Shown here piece by piece: positions 37,623-48,500 of a stretch of DNA of 64,000 nt. Under the pieces are notes generated by a model that searched no databases, was not told where the DNA came from, and was given only the letters and a program-made list of their open reading frames with translations. How positions within the stretch are numbered: position 1 is the first letter of the stretch; each line of letters starts with the position of its first letter. A program made the translations under genes and the position numbers. Source of the DNA: Hymenolepis diminuta (lineage: Eukaryota; Platyhelminthes; Cestoda; Cyclophyllidea; Hymenolepididae); contig CAADRB010000007.1 in the NCBI GenBank assembly GCA_900708905.1, forward strand, positions 1,031,001 through 1,095,000, read 5' to 3'.

Positions 37623-38258
37623 TATATGATTTTCAAATGATCAGGAAGCTAAGATTCCCGATCGAAATTTCTTTGTTCAGAGTAAATTATTTATCACAAA
37701 TAACAAAATTAATAAGCGTCAAGTAGCCTAATCAACCGAAATTACACAGCTTGACTCGAATCTGAACATGTTTATCTATGTAGTGATACCTGACCGTGAA
37801 AAACTCACCTACAAAGAACTATATCAAAGTTGATTAAGCGCACACAATCCGATCATATGAGATGAAAATGACAGACCGATTACCTTAAAACTACACGAAC
37901 AAGAGGAGGGGAAAAGGCAGAGAAGCTTAACATGTAATAATAATTTCCGATTTCCATGAACAAGGTCGGGATATATAAGGAAAGGAATTGGAAAACGACA
38001 GAAAGGGATAGGGGCAAAGAGAACTATTTACAAGAGAATGGAATAAAAGCGAGTGTGTGTGTGTGTTTTCGACTCAGATGTAAACTAGAAGGTGGAGGAA
38101 ATTAACAGAAATCACAGTAGTTGTAATAAAACTCATATCCCATCCAGAGAAAATTTTGTGGAATTAAGCAGGGGGAGGCGACCTACACCGGAGATGAATT
38201 ACTGAGGGAGGGCAGGCGAGAAGAAAGATTTGAGTGAGGGCACACATGAGAAGAAATT

Positions 38259-38941
38259 TTAAAAGCAACAAGATGAGGTTGGCGGTTTGGCGTCGAGATT
38301 GTGGACGCGAATATTCAGTTGTTGGGCACCCTGATCTTTGGGAAGTCTCTTTAAAACAGACCTCGTAAGTTCATAAAAGGCCTCTTCAATATTGGTGCCA
38401 TTCATTGCACTTGTTTCAAAATGCTTGACCTATCATATATTGTATATTTAAAGAAGTCTTTTCAAAAATACCTCATATTCTTGGGCTACAGCTAATCCTT
38501 CTTCAGCAAAAACGACACGTTGATCATCCTTGTCGGTCTTATTGGCCACAATAATTTTATCAACATCCTCTGAAGCTAATTCTGAAATATTTTTCATCCA
38601 CTTCTGTATATTTTCGAAGGACTTGCGACATGTTACTGAGTAGACAAGCATTATACCCATAGCTCCACGGTAGTAAGATGAGGTAATTGTTTGGAAACGT
38701 TCTTGACCGGCAGTATCCCAAATCTAAGAAGGTTCAATAAAATAAGCAAAAAACATACCTGAAGTTTAATTCTTTTTCCATCTATTTCCACAGTTTTTAT
38801 CTTAAAATCAATACCGATTGTTGAAATGAATGAAGATGAGAAGGAATCCTCAACAAATCGGAAAAGAATACACGTCTTTCCCACACCAGAATCCCCAATA
38901 AGCATAAGCTTGAAGAGATGATCATATGTTTTCTTCGCCAT
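38259..38941 (-). CDS. RAB10: Rab family small GTPase, Rab10-like, complete, 201 aa
   Basis: This Ras-superfamily switch should control vesicle transport. Three exons are 38759-38941, 38472-38723 and 38259-38429, separated by introns of 35 and 42 bp, all phase 0 with GT/AG ends. It starts [19 protein letters not shown], matching the Rab10 start almost exactly. G-box motifs are P-loop GDSGVGKT, the switch-I effector stretch [25 protein letters not shown] and ETSAMNG. The Rab8/10/13 group signature [13 protein letters not shown] is present. Oddities are NKTD instead of NKCD, SAM instead of the usual SAK in G5, and a terminus SSCCF rather than the bare CC typical of Rab10. Two adjacent Cys should still allow geranylgeranylation. 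The second half has diverged from Rab10, so a lineage-specific member of the Rab8/10/13 group is possible. The start is the only Met giving a full-length GTPase. Confidence 0.93.
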
Positions 38942-41373
38942 TTAAGCTTATAAATGAAAAACACCACAACAACAAACCGCCACAAAATTCCTAACAGCAA
39001 TTCTTATTTGAACGCCAACGCCATTAAACGTTAAAACAAATGATACTGAGCATAGTAAAGTAATAACTACCGGACTTAGCTATTTAAATTGAAATTATTT
39101 CTTATAACTATTTATTTAAATAATTTTTTTATTTTGACACTTTACAATTAAGAGCGGTAAAACTACTATTTGAATATAATTCTTAATTATCTCAAACATT
39201 GAAAGCAATCTGCATTTTCCAACTTAATATAGGCACGTTTTATATTCATTTTTACCCGTATTTAACATTTGCATTACGTTTTTCGTCTTGAAGGATATTC
39301 TCGTTATTCTTTCCCTTTGGGATCTTCATCTCATTTTCAAAATTCTTATGAAAATACGTTATAGAAGAACTAAATTTCCCAAAAAACATGGAGACTATTT
39401 TAAATCAAGATGATAATATTCATTTTTACTTATACTTTATACTTATAAAAGGATATTCATTACCTTTTTTCATATACATCGTTTAATTTATTGATAATAG
39501 TAAAAAAACAACAAGTAAATTGACGATTAACAAGCAAATTTATCTGAAAATATTTTGATCTAAATAGGATCCGTATAATTCCCCAAACCATCCTACATAG
39601 CAGTCACTCAGCATGTTGCATTTACATGTTAATTAACGAGTCTCCTTGGAGTGGAATATTTTTATGATTATATTATTAGTGAAAATGCTCTGTGAGTTAT
39701 TATGGCTTTGAGATAACACCACAAATTTTGCTATATATTCTCTATAAAGTTTTAAAGGTTTATCGTTAGGATCGGCTGACAAGGATGCTCTTTCTTACAA
39801 TCGCATAATCATGGTACAACTCTTTCATGAGATGATATATGGATGTAATTAAAACACTTTTATAATGCTAGGAAGTATTGCTCCCGTCACTATGATTTAT
39901 CAGCCTTGTCCTCATTTGACATACGTTTGTATATTGAAAAGAGTAATAATTAACTACGGTAATTTCGGTGTGATTTTATGGATGCAATCACCATACGATA
40001 TGGCACTACATCGAAGGAATAGAACAAATTGCTAGAGCGATGCGGAGGTGGCCGAGGAAGTCACCCCAATTTATAATCAAAAAGATTTGTGAAATTATAC
40101 AAGAACTTTTCTTCCCTATACATCAGTCATACCTGGTCGTCGATGGCTCCACGCGTTGATTGGCATCTGTGTTGGTATCTTTATGCAAAAACGTACCTAG
40201 ATGATCTGTCGATATTATTATCTTAATCTAGTAGTTTCCGATCACTAAGTGTTGACTGTGATCTGCTATTTATAGCGGAGACCTAGAGGCATCCAGTGGA
40301 AATTGCCCATTCCGAGATAAAAACAATCACTAGAACTTTGAGACTTGTTTCGTCAGTTTCCTATCATAAGTGAAATGCTAAGTTTATAAGCAAACAATTC
40401 TTCATGAATCATGTCTGGTCGTCCATGTCCCCGTCAGATGATTAATATCTCCCTGTCCATGGTGGGATGCTGTTGCCGATATTTTACAATACTGGATAGC
40501 TATGTATATATTGACATCGCTCTCTAGAGGAAGGAAATTAAAGGCAGCATAAACTTTATGTATAGATCCATTAATGTGTGTCAGGGTCAGTAAAAAATTA
40601 ATTTACGTACTTATATCGGGCAGTGTATGAATGAAATGTGTTTATGATCAGTATTTTCAGTAATTGTCAGATTAATAACAAGCAAAATTATTGTTGATGA
40701 GAGATGTCTACGAGGCTTTATTACCGAAGGACACTTCATATCGGGCACAACAAGAGTGTAAAGAAGAAGTTGGCCATCCAAACGCTCTTCTTATTTTTCT
40801 GGCTACCATATGTGTACTTCTATGTAATTATTACAAATCCAAGACTGTTAAGCGAAATGAAGTGAAAATATTACAATAAATATAAAATATAGTGGTTGTA
40901 GAGAATTTGACCTACGAATTAAATGAAAAATTTTTCCATACACAGAATTTTACCGAAATACAATCGAAATTTTGTGGAAAATTCCTTTTCAAGAAGCAAA
41001 TTAACGTTGTCAATTTCGCAGAAATACTTGATGTACCACAATACTTTTTTCACCCTTCTGCAATACAAAGGCATGAATGTTCCATTTCCTTCATTTAAAA
41101 TATTAGCTTAAAGAAAGCTAGAAGTTTGTAAGGCTTCTTCTCCTTCAAATGAAGCACAGAAATAATTGCCGAAGACGAGAGTTAATTGAATCTTGCTCGT
41201 GTTGAATGAACATTATATTTATTGTATCACAAATTGAATTCAGAAAGCTCAGTAAAAAATTTTTGCTTTTTTGAGATCTTATAAGTTGTTTGCTTTAAAT
41301 GACGAAGCTACATTTATTACGCAATTTGTTTTAGTTCGTTATTGTTTGCGTGTCTCATCCTTATTTCTGTAGT
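38942..41373. other. Divergent intergenic region between Rab and SRA1-like genes
   Basis: The two genes start away from each other, so both promoters should lie in this 2.4 kb. It holds the diverged R1 copy at 40.0 kb. ORFs at 40.7-41.1 kb have no recognisable product. No clear TATA or initiator element stands out from the AT-rich background. Confidence 0.55.
40040..40250 (+). repeat. Dispersed repeat family R1, diverged copy 3
   Basis: It shares the start gcggaggtggc, the central catcagtcat, and the later ctttatgcaaaaacg block with copies 1 and 2, in the same order and spacing, but with many substitutions. Confidence 0.5.
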
Positions 41374-44300
41374 ATGTCTGTGCCTTGCACACGTAAGTCC
41401 TTCCCGATAATTTTCATATACATCTAATCAATTTTTACACCAATTTGTTTCTTGCTAATCATATGTTTGCTTTACTGTTTTGATTTTTTATTTAGTTTCA
41501 TACATCTGCGTTTTTTATCCAAAGTCATTATAGCCTCTCTTTCCCATTACTAACCATTCACTTGTCGGTTGAGCTCAATATCTTTATTATGGTAGTAATT
41601 AATTTACTCGATAAATTATGCAACTTATGTGTAAGGCGTTCATTGTCTTATCTATTATGCAGGCAGATTATGTTCTTTCTTTAGCTGGACTTCATCTGCA
41701 ATGGCTACCTGATGTTTCAGTTATTTATTTTTTCAATTGGTATTGGTTATTCTAGCGTTTCCAATGAACAGATTAGTTAATAGCAGAACTGAGTTGCTGC
41801 CGGGGGTCTTACTTTTATGAATTCCTCTTTTCAGATATAGGTCGTTGGGATTAGCTAGGATTTAAAAAATGATTAGCGTCCAGATGTTTTGGCACGATAA
41901 ATTAGCAGATGATTAAAGTTTATGGTTAATTTTAATTTTGCTTTAATGTAATTGACCGCTGTGCATTGGTGGTCGCTATGTGCGTTTGCCATGTCAGAAG
42001 TCGCGAGTCCGATTCCCGTCGGCGCGCACCCAATGAGCACTAGTTAAGTCTGGATGATAATATAAAGTTGCAAAATTCGACTTCCTCAAAAGGAAGGTTC
42101 TATGAAGCTGACCATCTACTCAAGGTAATTTTTGGAAAACGCTTTCCTAAATGGGCTTGGGAATTATTTAGTATTAATTGACCTTGATATAAGCGGTTGT
42201 TTATTTATTTTTCGGTTTCCTTAAGGTTAGTTCATTAGTGCTGCTTAAATAAGTTTAGCTTCAATAATCCATCACAAGATGTATTTGATATTAATTATCT
42301 ACGGATTTATTGCTAGTGTTTTTTTTTATTTTCTGTTAATTATGCTCGTTTATTCTGATTCATTGCTTTTCATTGTAATTTCTTTCTCCTGACTTCTGCA
42401 CCATATTCGTATTTAGAACGTAGCGAGAATTTAATAAAATTTGATCTATCGACGATTCTTTTTACCCATAAAAACAATTTCAGTGGCACAATTTAGAAGC
42501 ATACATGTGTTGGTGACGTAAGTGGAGAATCTGTTCGTCTTTTAGATTTAGCGGATTTGTTCTGCTACCAACACCATCAGTATTCTGCCGGATAATAATC
42601 GAGAAATGTATAGCCGAATTCTAGTTCTCTGTAGTATCAGTAGCTAATATTTTTGACGTTAACTTCTTCCATTCCCGAAATAGTTACAAATTTCATGCGT
42701 GCTTTACATAGAAGGCCTTATGATTTTTACCTTAAATTTGATCTAAATTGTCTTGTAGCCGGTTGGAACGACCCACCGATTTTGGGTCTCCCAGAAAATA
42801 ACACATCCTCTACCTCCTCAACATCCAGGCGTCGTGCTCGTGTTTACCATTCAGTCGATGGAGTAGGCGCCGCAGGAGCCAGTCCCCACCAACATCCTTC
42901 TGCTATGCATCCTGCTGCTCTCACGGTTGCAGCCGGCTCTGTTCCTCCTATCCTTTCATCTCAACCGGTTGTGAATCCCTATTCGACTATGGGAGCGGCC
43001 TTAACGCAACAACAACCGATGACATCGCTGCCCATGTCGGCCTATGCCGCATCCCCCATGTCTCAGAACACTCTTCCTATGATGGAGCCGCCAATACAGC
43101 CGGTATTGGGCATGAGTAATCCACCTCTGAATTATGACGCTCCTTCCACTATATCACGTCTGGCTGCTCAAGTTAATAAAGTGCTTGGGGATACTACTCT
43201 TGAGGTATGCTTTACAATTTCAGAATTTTGTGTGACTTACAAAATTCTATAAGACGCCAGAGAGCACGTCTTTACTTGTTCGCATTGTATTATGTTGTGC
43301 TAATTATAGTTGATTAAGTGGACAAATTTGCCACAAAGGGGAATCAATTGTGTAGCCAATTTATCATGGGACACATGAACCACATTATGCATAGGGGATC
43401 TTTTTGATGTATTGTTAAAGTTGATTACATGCTTTTACGTTATTATCAGTGGTAATAATTGTTATATTTATGGCCCTTCATGATGCAACTGTTCGACGTT
43501 ATAATTTTGACCTTGTTGTTATGGTGTATGGTTTTTAGTATGTGTATATATAATTTGATTGAGAGTAGAGACGTTATAAGTATAAACATCGCTGCGAGCA
43601 TTAATCACTCCAATTGGTGACCTCTGACTTGACAACTGTGCACGCGAATAATTGAGGTATATAATATCATATGATTTTCAGGCCAAGATAATTATTGTAA
43701 TTTGTTAAATTGTGTGCTAAAATGATAGATGGGTGGGTCATTATTCCACTCGTGCTTATCAATTTACAATATCCTCAATAATCATCTGGTTAATCGAGTG
43801 AAGAAATGCTTTTTGAATTCTAGGTTGTACCCTCGCTATTGTTTTGTCCTATGTATATCAGCAGTAAGGGAATTATGTTCTTTTAGTGTGCTTTACTGAA
43901 ATCTGAATAATCTCTGTTGGAATTTCCTCCCTACATACTCATTTAGCAGTACAATATACGGTATATAGAACTGAAAGAGGGCACTAAGGACTGGAATAAT
44001 TAAGAATGTAGGAACTAAGGTACCTATTATTGCTTGTCAAGTGATTTTACAAAGAATGGGGTCATTCTATTCTCAATAAGATCGACGAGTGATCACTACT
44101 GAACGGATAAGAATGACGCATGTGAGTAAGCGAATGAAATGGTGATGGGTTAGATTGAATTCACAGCAGAAATTATTATTGGTAATATTGAGGTGCATGT
44201 TAATTTATTCTGTTCGAAATCCGACAATTCAGATCAAAAGGTTGGCTGAGTGAGAGGTTTGAAAAGGTACAGAGATGTTTTCCCTTGCTCAGGTTTGGGA

Positions 44301-44893
44301 ATTATTAACCTTTACACTTCTCAGTTGTAAAAGAGTCTAATATAGATTCGCTAAGTCACGCTGCGTTGCCTCCCATCTCCTGTCTCTTATCCTGTTTATT
44401 TCAAATCTAAAATCAAACTGATTTCGAGATGTACTCTATTCGCTGGATCCTCAAGTATATCTATCAGTGTACTTTTTGACCTCAAAGCACTTTCTAACTA
44501 GCTTTATATCTGTACTATATGTTCTGGTTATGAATAGGTACCCTTCATTTCTTTTGTTACAGATTCCAAGCAGAGAGTCAATTATAGCTTCTATATCCTC
44601 ACTCCAAACGGAACTTTCTCTCAATCGAATTTCAGCGAGTGCTAGTGAACTTGTCAAACAATTCATCTCTTGTAAGAAATCTCATCCTTAGAATGAACTC
44701 TCTTTCGACTTTGATCATATCCGTATTCACTTCAATGTCTCCTTTTCTCTTATTCTTTTTTATAGTTCTTGAATTGAGGGACTTCAAGCAAGCTGAGAAT
44801 ACTCTTAACGCGATCAAGCAGCAATCCGAGGTAAGTACGATGTACCATGCTACTAACCTCATCGAGGCCTATTTAAGCAATATTAGCTCCTAA
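41374..44893 (+). CDS. SRA1: SRA1-like protein (steroid receptor RNA activator family), 233 aa
   Basis: Four exons are 41374-41392, 42759-43204, 44563-44671 and 44766-44893 (TAA). The first is only 19 nt (MSVPCT plus one base, donor C|GTAAGT); it joins in phase to the second to give PGWNDPPILGLP. N-terminal GWNDPP is the hallmark of SRA1 proteins and also occurs in Sec31, but the short total length favours SRA1. The middle is a low-complexity Pro/Met/Gln/Ala linker. The last two exons form a helical region (SIIASISSLQTEL, then DFKQAENTLNAIKQQ) that fits the SRA1 C-terminal helical bundle, ending LIEAYLSNISS. In vertebrates the locus yields both a coactivator RNA and this nuclear protein; the role here is inferred. 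A GTAAGT inside the last exon at 44830 could act as an alternative donor. The gene is convergent with the next one. Confidence 0.75.
41955..42172 (+). repeat. tRNA-derived SINE, near-complete copy
   Basis: The head is tRNA-like, with box A-like TGCATTGGTGG and box B-like AGTCCGATTCC. It then reads GCGCGCACCCAATGAGCACT, followed by a body ending in AACGCTTTCCTAAATGGGCT TGGGAATT. Body and tail recur at 59.0 kb and, inverted, at 21.6, 22.0 and 37.3 kb. It lies in the first intron of the SRA1-like gene. The left arm of the tail hairpin is lost in this copy. Confidence 0.65.
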
Positions 44894-45450
44894 CATCTCA
44901 TTTTCCCTCATCGTCCCAGACTGTTTAAGCCTCATACATTAGTAGTGTGAGTTTGTTATGCCCGTGCGGGGTCGCAATATATCACGTTTAAATATCCTTC
45001 GTTCTCTTGATGCATGGCGCCCGCCCGACTTCTGAGCATGATAGCGGAGGACTTACAAAAGCGCTTGTTTCGATTCTATTCTGTTAATATTCCGTATCTT
45101 TCTTTTAGATTGCGAATTGGGGAATACCGCTTCATCATCTCATGTACTACAGTCATCTACAGGCCTCTCGGCAACTATAACCTCACTCTGCATGCAGTTC
45201 TTTACGCACATCTGCCAATTCTTCTCTCTCCAAACCCTTCCTTTCTCCCCTTTCTTTTTCTGTCATATATGTATACGCTCTTATCGCTAGAACGCCTCGA
45301 TATACATGTGCGTGTGTTTATTTTGATTTAGTTTCCTTAATCGTGAAACTATAAAAATTTTCTCTTACTGGCTGAGATGTAATTGAGTCGTTTTTATTGA
45401 TTATTTGGGAAGAAAATAGATCGGTTTAGATTACTCGGTTAAAATGCATA

Positions 45451-45456
45451 TTTATT
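45451..45456 (-). terminator. Polyadenylation signal for the minus-strand lipid-transfer-like gene
   Basis: On the minus strand AATAAA lies 89 bp beyond the TAG at 45545-45547; a second copy is at 45393-45398. The convergent SRA1-like gene stops at 44893, so the two 3' UTRs share about 650 bp. No plus-strand AATAAA was seen in that interval. Confidence 0.5.
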
Positions 45457-45544
45457 TAAAGAAAGACAAAAAAATATAGATGGATGGGGACTATAAACTG
45501 TACAGGAGGGGTAATCACTGTGATCTAGGAGTTCTGTCATGGAT

Positions 45545-48500
45545 CTACTTGGAATATTGGGTTTTCAAGCGTGTTAGATCTGTAGTAAGGGCCAGTACTT
45601 GGGATTGTAATCGGTTCACCTAAAAAGACAATTAAAGGGATAGACAGGTATGCATTTATGCGTATGAGTTTTTATTCTCTAGAAGGAAATAGTTAATATC
45701 CCCTTATGACTAGATGGGTATAGAACGAAATTGGTTTTTATCCTTGAGGAGTGGGTCATGAGGTCGCGTAAGAGATTACCATGTTTTGGAATCAGGTACA
45801 AAAGAGCCGTGTTTTGGAGAGTCCTTTTCACATAATTTAAATAGACAAGGAGGAGAGAGTCTCTAGGACATACCCTATGTCCCAGATGTAAGACAAGATA
45901 GAAAGTTCTTATAGTTTCGGGAGGTCATCGTATATGTGGCGAATGGAATTTCAATTTTACTAGTGTGCTCAAACGAACGGTCCTGTAATCTTAAAGATGG
46001 GAGTAGTCTTACCACCCAATCTTTTTAAATGTACGCTTTCTTCACATAGACGAAATATCAAGAAAATAAGTTTTAAGGACAAAGAGGCTCCGGCCACAAC
46101 TGGAGCTTTATAGATATCTAGGTTTCGGGACCAAAATTCCCAGATTTGTATTTCTCATCCTCCTCAGCAACTATTGTATTCTAATAAATTTTTATATACC
46201 TCTTTTCTAATAAATTCTGCTTAATTCTAATAGATAACCTAGATATCACAGCGACGACAAAGTGCGATAACACAGGAGTTGCTTTTTCACAAAACAAGAT
46301 TCCATGACTTTACCTCCTCCCTTACTACAAATTCAAATGTATGTGCTCTTTTTTCAACAAGGACATCACTTACCATGAGATGTAGTTTAGCATTCTGTTC
46401 AGCCAAAGATGTCTCCGATTCCGATGGTGGTTGTAGTATTTGTCCGATTTGGCTCCGTCGAAGTGAGGGTCCTCTAGAAAACACACGACGAGGTGGAACA
46501 GGAGGTGAGTTTGGACTGCCGGCCAGGTTCACATTCATAGGAAGAGTATTTGAAGGTTGGAACCGATTAGCGATAAGAGGAGACGTACCATTCGGAGAGG
46601 AATTCAGACTATTAAGTGAATTTATGTTGGTCGGAGTAATGGGTGATTGAGAGCCATTATTTGGAGACATCGAGGCAGTAGAAGGTTGTGGTGAAGAGCG
46701 GGTGAATGTGGTAGTTCGGTCCAACATTGGAAGAGCTCCACAAACTTCCAGCACTCTCTCACTGTTTAGAGAGGCAGAGAAACCCTGAAGAAGTTTTATC
46801 TAGAAGAATAAGAAAAAGGAAGGTCAAATTCAATCTCACAAAATATACATTGACTAAAGTTGATGCTAGGGCAATGAGATCAGAAAAAAAGAGGTTTTCT
46901 GGTTTTCTCAGTCAATCGTGAATCCAGTTTTGGGAAATATTGAATTCCATTTAAATCTCTCAACATCTATCCTAGGTAGCTCAAGTGGTTGCAAACTAAA
47001 TGAAATTAGATCTAAATGTGACGTATTCCCAGAAATCTTCTGAATGAAATGACGATTAATTGTTAGTGTCATTCTAATAGGAATCGGTTAATTCTACAGG
47101 TTTCAGTTTCACAAAATATGTCCTAATGGATTAGAGTAATTGTAATAGAGATCCACTTCGGAAAATCGGAAAATTAGTTATACGATGACTCTGTAGTGGA
47201 TTTTGTGATGAAAGGACTTCCGAAAACTTTTATTTAATTACTACAAACAACCAAGTTGATATTTTAAATATAACCATTTTTTATCGAAGACTGAACATTG
47301 ATGCAGCAGTGGTTTCGAACACCGTTAGTTCATCAGTTACCCACGAGTATGGACCAGGGAAATAAATAAACAAGGACTTAAACTTGTATCTCCAGCTTCG
47401 ATAGCAGCAGCTAGTGGTGCGAAAGCCTTTTGCAAGTTTTTATTTTTATGACCAACCTAGAACGAATCATAGGCTTAGGACTAAGAATATAAACGTGTTG
47501 ACTTGGAGTGGCAACATAAAATCAACATACAGACACATTCGCTTAGATTGGATATATGCTATTAATTGAAAGCCTTATTTTTGTGATAATATTACAATTT
47601 AGTTATAGGATTTCCTCTAATTCATTTCAAATATACAAGCAATATGATCTTTCACATCTTGTCAAATCATGAATTCTCCCTATTTTTTCAATATAAGCCA
47701 ACCGAACACGACCTTAAGCACACGCAAACGAATACCACAATTTTGCCACGTAGGCGGTTTTAAAATGTTCTGCATTGGAGACGAAGCTAGTAACTACAAT
47801 AATAAAATGTAGTTGATAATCACTGTCCACCGTCAGTTACGTATGAAAATATTTCCTTTTGATCCCCATCCGATTCTTACCATATTTTACTCGTTTTCTG
47901 TTCCTTTTATTCATATGTCGAAAATCAATTTTCACTCGCCTCAGTCTTGCCATGACTCAACGGGATCTGCCTGTTTTTTTACACACAGTGCAAACGCTTG
48001 GCTCTCGTACTTTGTCGAATTTCAACAGCTATTCGACAGTGTACTTTGCTCTGCTCTCAACTCTTCTCATTCTAATTTGGAAGGATGGTTATCTGTTATT
48101 GATCAATAGTTACTATCTAGCCCTACACACTACTGACTCAAGCGTTTACTTACTGGTGATATTGGCTCTGATTCCCACAAGATGACATCTCAGGAAACAT
48201 TAAGAAAGAAGATAACACAATATGCGAATTTGAGCTGAAAAAACTCCTAATAATTCTTTATTTTTACTCCTATTCTGTGAAAACTAAAACGTCCCCTTCA
48301 TACACACTAAGAGGGTACGTTCTCCAAACTTCTATTAGATCAAAATATCACTTCGATCAGAAATAAATAGGGGCAAAAAGAAAAAAATTTATAACACTGT
48401 ACGTTGATATTTGCTCATACTCAATTACAATCAGGAAGCTTTAATTGTACTTAGAGAGAACTTGCAAAGTTTGCATCACTCAGGACACCAAATCGAATAT

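Larger units (their letters stand above)
28541..38258. other. Gene-poor region between mariner remnant and Rab gene
   Basis: About 9.7 kb of AT-rich DNA with only short unsupported ORFs. It includes the N gap at 32.4 kb, the inverted SINE at 37.3 kb and a short GT run near 38055. I saw no splice-framed exon, tRNA or conserved domain. Confidence 0.6.

Noticed and set aside
38158..38180. aggcgacctaca as a second tRNA-Ser end
   Set aside because: Only about 12 bases match the remnant at 1.5 kb; no T-arm or anticodon arm follows.
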